Below are positions 22,975-31,573 of a DNA stretch of 34,918 bases, piece by piece; the first letter of the stretch is position 1; each line of letters begins with the position of its first letter. This stretch comes from Myxococcota bacterium (lineage in GTDB: Bacteria; Myxococcota_A; UBA9160; UBA4427): positions 1-34,918 of the forward strand of contig JANQEL010000195.1 in the NCBI GenBank assembly GCA_028278345.1, given 5' to 3'. Both the position numbers and the translations under genes were made by a program. Below the pieces are notes generated by a model. That model made no database searches. It saw nothing but the letters and a program-made list of their open reading frames with translations, and was not told the origin of the DNA.

Positions 22975-25320
22975 TCACGGGTTCGTGGCGCGAGCGCTTG
23001 CCGGTCGCCCTTCTCCTAGAGCGACGTTGGCGCCCGATTCGGGTGGACCCTCGAGCCACGAGGCGACGCCCGAATCGGGCCAACGCGTTTCTACACCCAA
23101 CACGCTGGCCACGATGCGCGGCACACCTCGCAAGTGCGGCATCCCCGGGGCCCGGCCCTGCGGCACGCCATCCCCGACCATGACGAAGAGCGCGTCCTCT
23201 TCGTGCTCCATCGGTGTGCGGATGCCGTGGTCGCTCATCACGATCAGCACGTCGTCGCGATCCATCGCCGCCATTACGTCCGCCAGGCGGTGATCGATGT
23301 AGCGGTAGGCCTCGAGCAGCGGGCTACGCCCATCGTCCTGACCGCCTCGCAGCAGTTGGCGGAAGAAGGCGTGGGTGAGCAGGTCGAGGGGCTCGATCCG
23401 CAGCACGAGCAAGTCGACCTCGCCGCGCTCGGCGATCGCCACCGCGGAATCGAACTCCGAAGCGATCGTCTCCATGCGCCGCCGCTGTCGCGGACCGAGA
23501 TCGATCTGGGGAAAGCGCGCGATCTCTTCGGGGCGAAGCGGGCGAAAGGTTCCCGCCAGCTCGAGTTCGCGCTTCTCGCCGAAGGGGCCCACGGTCTGGG
23601 CGTGATGGCCCGCGTCGATGCCACCGTGGGAGAACAACATGTTCGCCACCACGAAGCGCTCGGAACCCAGGCGATCGAAGAGACTCTCACTCGAGGGCAG
23701 CACCGCGGAGAGAAATCCGAACGGGTTGCGCCCCACCGACGAGAGACCGCCGATCTCGAGGCCCATCTGGTGCAGTAGGCCCACGAAGCTGACCTCGCGA
23801 TCCTTCTCGGGCCAGACCAGGGCCTCCATCGCCGCCGCGGTAAAAGCCGGACGACTCTCGAGCACGGCGCGATAACCGTCGCGCAAGAGCGCGTCGAGGA
23901 AGGGCAGCTCGTTGCGCGCGCGCAGGTACTGCACCAGGCGCCAATCCGCGCAGTCGAGGATCAGGTTGAACACGCGTCGGCGTCCGTCGGCGGGAAGCGT
24001 CGGTCGGGTCGTCACGACGCCCGGAAGGGCCGCTGCGTCGCGCAGGGCGACGCGCACCGGCACCGTCTGTCCGACCTGCGGCCACACCATGCCCGACCCG
24101 CGTACGCGTCCGTCGTCGTCCTGGACCACCCAGCGTTGCGGCGTGTAGCTGCGCGCGCGTTCGACCCGCACGGGGGTGTACGCGCCGAATTCGAAGGCCT
24201 CGAAGTCGCGATCCGGCGCCTCGCGCGGATCGGGGGAGACGAGCAGCCGGCCATGCCAGTCGGTCGCCTCGGCGAGCACGAACTCGATGGCGCCGGTCTG
24301 CGGGCCCTGCCCTCCCGGTGCCTCGAGCTCCGGAAGGGCCGCGCGCGCGATCTCTTCGCGATCGAGGTTCGGGAACTCGACGAAGGCCACCGCTTCGTCA
24401 TACACGGCGAGGGCATCGTCGATGCGCGTATCGGCGATCAGCGTGCCGATCAAGCGGCGGTAGAGGGCCCAGCGCAGATGGGCGTCGCGCAGCTTCGCCT
24501 GATCGACCAGCGCCTCTTCGAGCAACTCGATGTCGGTCTTCTCCGGGTCGCGCAAATGCGAGACGCTGACCCGCAGGGCGTAGCGTCCGCGCAGATCGAT
24601 CGGGTCGGCGCCCGCGGCGGCCCAGCGTTCGAAGTGCGCGCGCAAGCCGTCGATGTCGCCGCCGGTCGCGATCGCGCGGGCGCGATTCTCGTACCAGAGG
24701 AGTTGAAGCGGATGGCCGATCGGAGGCGGCGTCTCGCCCAACACCGCCAGCGCCCGTTGCCAGTCGAAGCGCCCGAGGTAGGACGCCGCCAGCGCGATCT
24801 GCAGCGGCAGGCTTTCGACACCGGGTTCGATGCGCGCTTCGATCGCCTCGTGGGCCGTCTGGATGCCCTCGACGGCGCTGCGCGTCTGGATCTCGAGTTC
24901 GAGAATCTGCAACACGGTCGGATGGACCTCGGCAGTCGCCCGCGCCAGATTCGCGGCTTCGACCGCGCGCCCCTGCTGTACGCGTGTGCGCGCGACCAGG
25001 GTGGCGAGGACCGGATGGGGAACCCAATCGCGCGCTTCTTCGTCCTGCAACAGGTCATCGATCAGGCTCGCGCATTCATCGCGGCGCCCTTCGTTCAGCA
25101 GGGCCCAGCAACGGCATTCGGCCGCAACGCGACCGTCTTCGTCGGGGGCGACCAGGCCCTCCGACTGCGCGATGGCGTCGCCGTAGCGCTCCTCTTCGAC
25201 CGCGCGGCACACCCCGTCGATCGCCGCGAGGCGCGGGGCCGCCTTGCGGGCCTCGTAGCCGGACCAGAGTCCGAAGCCCGCCGCCATCACGACTAGAGCC
25301 GAAAGCACCAAGCGCTTCAC
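22975..25320 (-). CDS. TPR-like / alkaline-phosphatase-superfamily protein
   Basis: The 781-residue protein starts with one hydrophobic segment (VLSALVVMAAGFGLWSG) that should anchor it in the inner membrane or serve as a signal. Residues 35-330 form helical TPR-like repeats. After a beta-rich linker comes an alkaline-phosphatase/phosphodiesterase-fold domain from about 448 with a complete-looking metal site: D456 (NLILDCADW), nucleophile candidate T494 (PAFTAAAMEAL), D646xxxH650 (PLDLLTHAFF), D697-H698 (VMSDHGI) and H706. It should hydrolyse or transfer a phospho- or sulfo-group outside the cytoplasm; substrate unknown. The GTG start overlaps the stop of the lipoprotein gene (GTGA), so the two proteins probably act together. 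Confidence 0.82.
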   Translation of the reverse strand: MKRLVLSALVVMAAGFGLWSGYEARKAAPRLAAIDGVCRAVEEERYGDAIAQSEGLVAPDEDGRVAAECRCWALLNEGRRDECASLIDDLLQDEEARDWVPHPVLATLVARTRVQQGRAVEAANLARATAEVHPTVLQILELEIQTRSAVEGIQTAHEAIEARIEPGVESLPLQIALAASYLGRFDWQRALAVLGETPPPIGHPLQLLWYENRARAIATGGDIDGLRAHFERWAAAGADPIDLRGRYALRVSVSHLRDPEKTDIELLEEALVDQAKLRDAHLRWALYRRLIGTLIADTRIDDALAVYDEAVAFVEFPNLDREEIARAALPELEAPGGQGPQTGAIEFVLAEATDWHGRLLVSPDPREAPDRDFEAFEFGAYTPVRVERARSYTPQRWVVQDDDGRVRGSGMVWPQVGQTVPVRVALRDAAALPGVVTTRPTLPADGRRRVFNLILDCADWRLVQYLRARNELPFLDALLRDGYRAVLESRPAFTAAAMEALVWPEKDREVSFVGLLHQMGLEIGGLSSVGRNPFGFLSAVLPSSESLFDRLGSERFVVANMLFSHGGIDAGHHAQTVGPFGEKRELELAGTFRPLRPEEIARFPQIDLGPRQRRRMETIASEFDSAVAIAERGEVDLLVLRIEPLDLLTHAFFRQLLRGGQDDGRSPLLEAYRYIDHRLADVMAAMDRDDVLIVMSDHGIRTPMEHEEDALFVMVGDGVPQGRAPGMPHLRGVPRIVASVLGVETRWPDSGVASWLEGPPESGANVALGEGRPASARATNP

Positions 25321-26567
25321 GGTCGAACCCCGACGCGCGCATTGCGCACGAGTTCGGCGTGCAGTGAAACCACGCCTGCCCTCTCGTTCGCATCGACCCT
25401 TGCGTCGACCCGCAGTGAATCGAACAGGCGCGCGAGGCTCTTCGGCGGTGCGTGGCCGCGCAGCTGACGCTGTAAGCGCTCGTCGGCCTCGGGGAAGCGA
25501 TCGAGATGGACGAGCCAACCTCCGCGTTCGTCCAAGACGGGCCCGGCGACGAAGGTCGCGGCGGCATCGCTGCGGCCCAGAGCCAGTTCGATGCTGGTCG
25601 GGTTCCAGCCGATCACGATGCTGCGCGCGGTCACCACGTAGCAGGGCACCAGATCGGGCAAGAGCCTGAGGTCGTGGAAGCACGCCCCCTCGTGCCCCGC
25701 GATGCGTTGTCTGGAGTGGTGGATGGGCCAGGTGGCTTCGAGTTCGCCCACGAAGGTCTGCATCGCCCGTTCGGCTCCCACGCGAAGGGTGTGATCGAGG
25801 GCGAGGGCCATCGGCGGTGTCACCTGGGCTTCGCGGGGCAGATAGATCGCGATCTCCCAGCTGCCTTCCAGCAACGCGCCGACAAAGAGCTCGCTGCGCA
25901 GATGGAACATCTGATCGGCCTGGCTTCCCTGCGAAACCAGGGAGGCGAGATCGAGACCGGCGGCCGGGCGGACCCGCGCGTGGACCAACGCGTCGTCGGT
26001 CGAGAACGCGGGCGCGCCCGCAGAGTCGCGGCCTTGAACGAGAAGGGAAACGGCTCCACTCGTCGCCGTGCGATCTCCCTCGGCGCCATCGGCCGGGGGT
26101 TCGAAGTGGGCCTCGATCGTCTGACCGGCGTCGGAATACGCCGGAATGCGACCGTAGACGTGCCCCCCTCCCGCGAGCGGGAACGAGAAGGCGGCCGCCG
26201 AATCGGCCTGCAGAGTCTGGAGTGCCGGTGGAATCGCGACGGAATCGACGCAGCGGATCGAATCGATCAGCTGTTCGGTCGTCGCGCCCTGGGGCGCCTG
26301 GGCGACGAAGCCCGCGCAGCCTCCCGCACGCTCGAGCCACAACTCGGCGTGTCGACCGATCGGAGTGCCGACGAATTCGGCGAGGCCCGTCGCGACCGAA
26401 GAGAGCGCGGCCGCGTCGCCGACCACCCAGTTGTCACTCGGCCAGCTCGGGGCCGGGGCATCGGGCTCACACGCCAGGGCGAAGCCCGCGATCACCAGCA
26501 GACACGCGATCTGCCACCGCCGCGTGCGCGATTCGCGGGAGAGGGCCTTCGGGTGTGGGATGGGCAA
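25317..26567 (-). CDS. Predicted lipoprotein of unknown function
   Basis: I do not recognise the family. In the chosen frame a TTG at 26567-26565, preceded by GAGG about ten bases away, gives a 416-residue protein. Its N-terminal signal has a basic stretch (RESRTRRW), a hydrophobic core and the lipobox GFALAC with lipid-modified Cys33. The mature part starts with a Pro-rich spacer and contains no enzyme motif I can name; it looks like a mixed alpha/beta extracytoplasmic domain with several cysteines. No in-frame ATG lies close to the signal, and an upstream ATG would place the signal internally. It is translationally coupled to the phosphatase-like gene and divergent from the WecG-like gene. 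Confidence 0.65.
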   Translation of the reverse strand: MPIPHPKALSRESRTRRWQIACLLVIAGFALACEPDAPAPSWPSDNWVVGDAAALSSVATGLAEFVGTPIGRHAELWLERAGGCAGFVAQAPQGATTEQLIDSIRCVDSVAIPPALQTLQADSAAAFSFPLAGGGHVYGRIPAYSDAGQTIEAHFEPPADGAEGDRTATSGAVSLLVQGRDSAGAPAFSTDDALVHARVRPAAGLDLASLVSQGSQADQMFHLRSELFVGALLEGSWEIAIYLPREAQVTPPMALALDHTLRVGAERAMQTFVGELEATWPIHHSRQRIAGHEGACFHDLRLLPDLVPCYVVTARSIVIGWNPTSIELALGRSDAAATFVAGPVLDERGGWLVHLDRFPEADERLQRQLRGHAPPKSLARLFDSLRVDARVDANERAGVVSLHAELVRNARVGVRP

Positions 26568-26748
26568 GGGGTTCTGCCTCGCAGTCCAATTCGGTTGCGC
26601 GCCGGTGCATGCGGCCAACACCTCGATTCCGATCGGGAAACAACCCTCCTCGCTTGAGCAGAATCGGCCCCATCTCAAGGCCCGCGCACGGCTTTTGGCT
26701 CCTCGCACGGACTCAACCCCCGAGCGCGTGGGTCCGATACGGGAAGCG

Positions 26749-27591
26749 ATGACCACCCCTGAACAAGTCGCTGCTCGCGGCACGGACGGCAGCGAGAAGA
26801 AGCGACGCGACCCGACCCCGCTCTTCTCCCGCCACATCCTCGGCATGCGGGTCGACGCCACCGACTACGCCGGTGCGATCGCCCGCATCTGCGACCTCGC
26901 TCGCGCGCGCGAAGGCGGGCGCGTCTGCGTCGCCACGGTGCACATGGTGATGGAGGCGTACGACGATCCGCAGCTGCAAGACCAGATCAACAGGGCCGAT
27001 CTCGTGACCTCCGACGGCATGCCGCTTGTGTGGGGGTTGCGCGCCCTCGGGCTCGGACACGCCGAGCGGGTCTATGGGCCCACCCTCACGCCGATGCTCT
27101 GTGCCGAGGCGGAGCGCGCGGGGCTACGCGTCGGCTTTCTCGGCGGGTCTCCCGAAACCCTCGCGGCCATGGTCGACAACCTCGAACGCGATCATCCGGG
27201 GCTGCAGATCGCCTTCCACCACGCGCCGCCCTTCCGTCCACTCACAGCGGAAGAGAACGACGCCCTCGCCCTGAGCATTCACGACGCCGAAGTCGACGTG
27301 CTCTTCGTCGGGCTCGGCTGCCCGAAGCAGGAACGCTTCATGGCCGAGCACAGCGACACCCTCTCGTGCGTGTGCGTCGGCGTCGGTGCGGCCTTCGACT
27401 TCATCGCCGGGCACAAACGCCAAGCACCCGGCTGGCTGCAGCGCGCCGGCCTCGAATGGCTTTTTCGACTTTTGACTGAACCCGCGCGGCTGTGGCGCCG
27501 TTACCTCTACCACAACCCGAGATTCATCTGGGCCTTCGGACTCGAGCTGTGGCGCAGCCGAAAGGAGCGGAGCGTGGGAGCCCCTTCGTGA
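26749..27591 (+). CDS. WecG/TagA/CpsF-family glycosyltransferase (GT26)
   Basis: Members transfer N-acetylmannosaminuronate, N-acetylmannosamine or related sugars to lipid-linked acceptors in surface polysaccharide synthesis. The 280-residue protein shows the family signature throughout: VATVHMVMEAYDDP, ADLVTSDGMPLVWGLRALG (candidate catalytic Asp89), VGFLGGSPETL, VDVLFVGLGCPKQERFM, VGVGAAFDFIAGHKRQAP and GLEWLFRLLTEPARLWRRY. The ATG at 26749 is close to GGGAAG; the frame is open upstream but that part reads as antisense to the lipoprotein gene. The stop overlaps the epimerase GTG by four bases (GTGA), so the enzymes are co-translated. Confidence 0.92.
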   Translation: MTTPEQVAARGTDGSEKKRRDPTPLFSRHILGMRVDATDYAGAIARICDLARAREGGRVCVATVHMVMEAYDDPQLQDQINRADLVTSDGMPLVWGLRALGLGHAERVYGPTLTPMLCAEAERAGLRVGFLGGSPETLAAMVDNLERDHPGLQIAFHHAPPFRPLTAEENDALALSIHDAEVDVLFVGLGCPKQERFMAEHSDTLSCVCVGVGAAFDFIAGHKRQAPGWLQRAGLEWLFRLLTEPARLWRRYLYHNPRFIWAFGLELWRSRKERSVGAPS

Positions 27592-28589
27592 GCACGGAAG
27601 ACAAGACGACGAAGAGCAACGCGAACACCCGCGTCCTGGTGACGGGGGCCGGCGGCTTCATCGGACATCACCTGGTGAACGCCCTGGTCGAACGCGGCTT
27701 CTGGGTGCGCGGCGTCGACATCAAGGAACCCGAGTTCGAGCCCTCGATCGCCCACGAGTTCGAGTTGCTCGACCTGCGTCGCTGGGAGAACTGTCTTCGC
27801 GCCTGCGAAGACATCGACCACGTCTACAACCTCGCGGCGAACATGGGCGGCATCGGTTTCATCTCGAGCAACAAGGCGGAGATCATGCACGACAACGTGC
27901 TGATCAACATCCACATGCTCGAGGCCGCGCGCGAGCGCGGTGTTTCGCGTTACCTCTATACCTCTTCGGCGTGCATCTACCCGATGTATCGCCAGAACGA
28001 CGCCGATTGTGCCGGGCTCAAGGAAGAGGAGGCCTACCCCGCCGACGCCGAAGATGGTTACGGTTGGGAGAAGCTCTTCTCCGAGCGCCAGTGCAGCCAC
28101 TATTGGGAAGATCATGGCCTCGAAACGCGCATCGTGCGCTTCCACAACATCTTCGGTCCCCTCGGCACCTGGGAGGGGGGACGCGAGAAGTCGCCCGCCG
28201 CGATGTGTCGCAAGCTCGCCGAGGCCGGCCCGGGCGACGAGATCGAGATCTGGGGCGACGGCGAACAGACGCGCTCCTACTGCTACATCGACGACTGCGT
28301 CGAGGGGCTCCTCCGCATCATGGAGAGCGACCACCGCGAACCGATCAACCTCGGGCAGGATCGCATGCTCTCGATCAACGAGTTGGTGACGATCATCTCC
28401 GACATCGCGGGCAAGGAGATCAAGCGCCGCTACGACCCGAGCAAGCCCCAGGGCGTTCGCGGACGCAACAGCGACAACACGAAGCTCCGCGAAGTGCTGG
28501 GCTGGGTGCCGCAGATCTCTCTCGAGCGCGGGCTCGAACAGACCTACGCGTGGATCGCCGAACAGGTGGAGCGCAAGAGGCTGCGCTGA
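27588..28589 (+). CDS. GDP-mannose 3,5-epimerase-like enzyme
   Basis: This 333-residue extended short-chain dehydrogenase has the NAD-binding GAGGFIGHHL near the N-terminus. It follows plant GDP-mannose 3,5-epimerase closely: NLAANMGGIGFISSN, SSACIYP, EDGYGWEKL, RFHNIFGPLGTWEGGREKSP, WGDGEQTRS and GVRGRNSDN. The catalytic residues Cys129, Tyr158, Lys162 and Lys201 correspond to Cys145, Tyr174, Lys178 and Lys217 of the Arabidopsis enzyme with a constant offset of 16. It would convert GDP-D-mannose to GDP-L-galactose and/or GDP-L-gulose. GTG start overlaps the glycosyltransferase stop. It probably feeds a surface glycan; a different nucleotide-hexose substrate is possible. Confidence 0.88.
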   Translation: MSTEDKTTKSNANTRVLVTGAGGFIGHHLVNALVERGFWVRGVDIKEPEFEPSIAHEFELLDLRRWENCLRACEDIDHVYNLAANMGGIGFISSNKAEIMHDNVLINIHMLEAARERGVSRYLYTSSACIYPMYRQNDADCAGLKEEEAYPADAEDGYGWEKLFSERQCSHYWEDHGLETRIVRFHNIFGPLGTWEGGREKSPAAMCRKLAEAGPGDEIEIWGDGEQTRSYCYIDDCVEGLLRIMESDHREPINLGQDRMLSINELVTIISDIAGKEIKRRYDPSKPQGVRGRNSDNTKLREVLGWVPQISLERGLEQTYAWIAEQVERKRLR

Positions 28590-28595
28590 AACGAA

Positions 28596-28619
28596 AGCGG
28601 CCCGCCGAAGCGGGCCGCT
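28596..28619. terminator. Bidirectional intrinsic terminator
   Basis: AGCGGCCCGC (28596-28605) and GCGGGCCGCT (28610-28619) form a perfect 10-bp stem over a CGAA loop. CGTCTTT follows on the plus strand and TTCGTTT on the minus strand, so it can end both the epimerase message and the converging OmpA-family message. Confidence 0.85.
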
Positions 28620-28644
28620 CGTCTTTCAGCCGTCTCTCCCGGGT

Positions 28645-29619
28645 TCAGCGAACCAGCTCGAGTTCGACGCGGCGGTTGCGACGCATCGCGTCCTCGTCGG
28701 TGCCGGGTAGCATCGGCACGCTCTCGCCGAGGCCCATCGAGTCGAGGCGCGCTTCATCGATGCCGTACGTCTTCATCAGATAGTCGCGTGCGACCTGGGC
28801 GCGATTCTCCGAGAGCTCCTGGTTGTAGCCGTCGTCGCCGCGATGATCCGTGTGACCGACCAGGCGGAACTTCTTGTCGGCCAGCCGATCGTCGGCGAGC
28901 GCACGACCCACGACGTCGAGATCGGCACGCGCATCGTCGAGAAGATCCGCGGAGTCGGTCTCGAACTTGATGTCGAGGGCGAGCTTCGGGCGATGCAGCG
29001 AGCGCGTCGCCTCGGTGAAGTACTGCACGATGCCACCGCGCGTGAGGCCCTGCCCCGTGCGCTGGGCGGGAACGATGTGGAGGTCGACCCGCGCACTCGA
29101 AGCGTCGGTGCTCGCGACCAGTTCGCGCAGGCGTTCGGCGGTCTTCTGGGCGTCCTCCGGCGGAAGCACCGTGAAGTCGTCGCCCGAATCGATCCCGAGG
29201 GCGTCGCGCGTGATCGGCTCGTCGCTCGCCACCACGAAGAGCGACTCCTGGCCGTACGGGGTCGTCGCCTCACCGGCTTCGAGCACCTTCGGCTGGTTGC
29301 CGCGAAGTGTCGTGCCATCGGGGGCCGGGTAGATCAGCACCAGGTTGCCGTCGGCATCCAGATAAAGCGCGGTGAGATGAACGTCCTGTTTCGAGGCGAA
29401 GTGGAACTCGATCGCCGTGCCCTCTTCGAGGGGCAGGTTGTCGCCTTCGTTCGCCCAGACCTTCAATTCATCGGACGCGTTCGTCTGCGCCACGTCGTCG
29501 AGCACCGCGAGCACGGCGTCGCGCGACGCCGCCGCAGCTTCGAACGAAAGCAGTGCGCTGAGGGCGCACGCCACGACCCACGAAAAACCAACGGATTTGC
29601 GAAGGGGTTGCATCAACAT
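28645..29619 (-). CDS. OmpA-family protein with DUF4384 domain
   Basis: The 324-residue exported protein has a signal peptide (FSWVVACALSALLSFEAAAA, cleavage near residue 31) and a DUF4384 domain (about 48-165: LPLEEGTAIEFHF, VHLTALYLDADGNLVLIYPA). It ends in an OmpA-type peptidoglycan-binding domain (about 205-324: IKFETDSADLL, RLVGHTDHRGDDGYNQELSENRAQ, RRNRRVELELVR). It probably sits in the periplasm or outer membrane bound to peptidoglycan. The start MLMQ at 29619 follows GGGAGATCGAGAG, nearly the same leader as the porin. It lies 84 bases after the kinase-FGE gene, and DUF4384 often accompanies such kinases, so the two are likely one unit. Confidence 0.87.
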   Translation of the reverse strand: MLMQPLRKSVGFSWVVACALSALLSFEAAAASRDAVLAVLDDVAQTNASDELKVWANEGDNLPLEEGTAIEFHFASKQDVHLTALYLDADGNLVLIYPAPDGTTLRGNQPKVLEAGEATTPYGQESLFVVASDEPITRDALGIDSGDDFTVLPPEDAQKTAERLRELVASTDASSARVDLHIVPAQRTGQGLTRGGIVQYFTEATRSLHRPKLALDIKFETDSADLLDDARADLDVVGRALADDRLADKKFRLVGHTDHRGDDGYNQELSENRAQVARDYLMKTYGIDEARLDSMGLGESVPMLPGTDEDAMRRNRRVELELVR

Positions 29620-29703
29620 CTCTCGATCTCCCACGTCCCGAGAAGGACGAGTCCTCGAATTACGGCCCATGAGTGCCCCGAAGGACCGAATTGGTTCCTC
29701 GCT

Positions 29704-31455
29704 TCAGCTCTCCGCTGCGCCTGCGTCACTGGCGCGTTCTCGCACGCAGCGAAACCCGATGTCGTCGCTGGTGAACTCCGGCACCTGATCGAGGCGCTGC
29801 GCCGCACGCAGGTGCGCGGGATTCTCGGTCGTCCAACTCCCGCCCTTCAAGACCGCCTTGCCTGCGTTCGTGCGACTGCTGGTCCATTCCCAGACGTTGC
29901 CCGCGAGATCCTGCAGACCTTCGGGCGTTTCACCGCTTACGCTCTCCCCCACGGCCTTGAGCCCCCTCGCGTCGGCGCCGTTCCAGTTCAGCCGGGCCCC
30001 ATCCCAAACGTCACCCCACGGGTAGATCCGCCGGTCGACGCCGCGGGCGATGAACTCCCATTCGACTTCCGTGGGCAGGCGGGCGTTCACCCAGGCGCAA
30101 TAGGCCTCGGCGTCGGCGAGGCTCACGTGGGTCACAGGGTGATCGACCGCCGGTGTACCCCCGTTGCCATCGACGTTCCACCAGGTCAACCCGTGTCGCT
30201 CGATGAAACCCTCCGCCTGACTCGTCCCGCTCGACTCGGCGCTGGTCACGTGATCGGTCGCCTCGACGAACTTCAGAAAGTCGGCGTTCGTGACCTCGGT
30301 GCGGTCGGGATCGAGATCGGCGATGCGCACTTCGCGCAGGATCTCGGATTCGAAATCGCGGATGTCGCACTCCGCCGCGAACTGCTCGCACAACGCCATG
30401 GCGGCCGTGATCTCTTCGGGGGTGCTGCCCGCTTCGAAGCGGGTGCCGGGAAGCTCGGCCTGCACGACCTTCACCTCGACGGGTTCGTCGCGCAGCAACA
30501 GGACGCCACCGAGCACGATCGCGAGCACCGCCGCTGCGATGCCGCCGTAGATCGCAACCGGAGGCGTCTGCGGCGCGACTTCGGACCCCGCACCGATCAG
30601 CGCATCGGCCAGTGCGCTGCACGACGGAAAGCGCATGTCGGGATCGAGGGCGATCGAGCGCATCACCACGCTCGCCACTGCTTCGGGGATGTCGGGCGCG
30701 ATCTCCTTGATCGGCCTGGCTTCTCGACTCGACTTCAACACCAGGGTCTCTTCGGGCGTCGATGCGCGGAAGGGCATCTCTCCCGAGAGCGCGTAGTAGA
30801 GGGTGACGCCGAGGCTGTATTGGTCGTAGGCGCCGGAGAGCTCGCGGCGGATCGCTTCGGGGGGCGCGTAGGCCGTGGTGCCCACGAAGGCGCCGACCCG
30901 GGTGAGTTGGGGCACCAGGGTCTCTTCGGTGTCGATCTGCTGCATTACCGTCGCGATGCCGAAATCGGAGAGCAGGACATTGCCCTGCTCGTCGAAGAGG
31001 ATGTTGTCCGGCTTGATGTCGCGGTGAACGATGTCCTTGCTGTGCATGAAGTCGAGGGCGCTCGCAATCTGCGGAAGCCAGCCCACGATGTCGCGCACGT
31101 CGAGGCGCCCCCCGGCGGCGTCGATCTTCGCGCGCAGATCGCCGCCCGAGAAGTACGCCACCACCGCGAACGGCACGCCCTGGAACTCGCCGTAATCCTG
31201 GATGGGCAGGATGTGGGGGTGCACCAGCTTGATCAGCGCCCGCACCTCTTCGATGAAGCGCTCACGGAAGCCCGACTGCTGCAGCAGTTCGGCGTGGGGG
31301 ATCTTGATGACGACCTTGCGCCCGAGGGTCTGGTCCATCGCGGCGTAGACCGTGGCCATTCCGCCAGCGCCGAGTTCGGACTCCACGCGGTAGCGACCCG
31401 AGAGTGTCTCGCCGATCAGATTCCAGCTGCCAAGTCCAGGGGTCGGGCCCGACAA
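29704..31455 (-). CDS. Ser/Thr protein kinase fused to FGE-sulfatase-type domain
   Basis: Residues 20-290 form a Hanks-type kinase: Gly loop LGAGGMATVY, Lys51 (VVIKIP), HRDIKPDN with Asp146, DFG at 164-166 and the activation-segment end GTTAYAPPE. All key residues are present. One transmembrane helix (about 301-321) leads to an extracytoplasmic formylglycine-generating-enzyme-like domain (about 385-575: TEVTNADFLKFV, HPVTHVSLADAEAYCAWVNARLPTE, VWEWTSS, LKGGSW, IGFRCVRE). That domain often acts as a binding or sensing module rather than an enzyme. The start is TTG at 31455-31453 with GGAG eight bases upstream; the next ATG falls inside the Gly loop. It is followed by the OmpA/DUF4384 gene. Confidence 0.92.
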   Translation of the reverse strand: MSGPTPGLGSWNLIGETLSGRYRVESELGAGGMATVYAAMDQTLGRKVVIKIPHAELLQQSGFRERFIEEVRALIKLVHPHILPIQDYGEFQGVPFAVVAYFSGGDLRAKIDAAGGRLDVRDIVGWLPQIASALDFMHSKDIVHRDIKPDNILFDEQGNVLLSDFGIATVMQQIDTEETLVPQLTRVGAFVGTTAYAPPEAIRRELSGAYDQYSLGVTLYYALSGEMPFRASTPEETLVLKSSREARPIKEIAPDIPEAVASVVMRSIALDPDMRFPSCSALADALIGAGSEVAPQTPPVAIYGGIAAAVLAIVLGGVLLLRDEPVEVKVVQAELPGTRFEAGSTPEEITAAMALCEQFAAECDIRDFESEILREVRIADLDPDRTEVTNADFLKFVEATDHVTSAESSGTSQAEGFIERHGLTWWNVDGNGGTPAVDHPVTHVSLADAEAYCAWVNARLPTEVEWEFIARGVDRRIYPWGDVWDGARLNWNGADARGLKAVGESVSGETPEGLQDLAGNVWEWTSSRTNAGKAVLKGGSWTTENPAHLRAAQRLDQVPEFTSDDIGFRCVRERASDAGAAES

Positions 31456-31477
31456 GTACGACTCTCCATCAATCCAT

Positions 31478-31504
31478 CATGACATCATGCGATCGTGCGC
31501 GATC
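31478..31504 (-). promoter_or_regulatory. Two adjacent inverted repeats upstream of the kinase gene
   Basis: CATGA-CA-TCATG (31478-31489) and GATCG-TGCG-CGATC (31491-31504) lie side by side 23-49 bases upstream of the TTG start. They could be operator half-sites or small leader hairpins. I found no clear -35/-10 pair around them. Confidence 0.3.
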
Positions 31505-31573
31505 AGCAGGCTCCCATGAGCGCGCGGTGAACCACTCCACCGTTCGGGCGGAGCGCGCAGGGAAGATGCAGCA

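Noticed and set aside
28843..31482. Plus-strand open frame of 879 codons opposite the kinase and OmpA-family genes
   Set aside because: It is antisense to two genes with unmistakable domains, has no recognisable motif and is rich in Arg/His/Gly, as expected from reading GC-rich coding DNA backwards.
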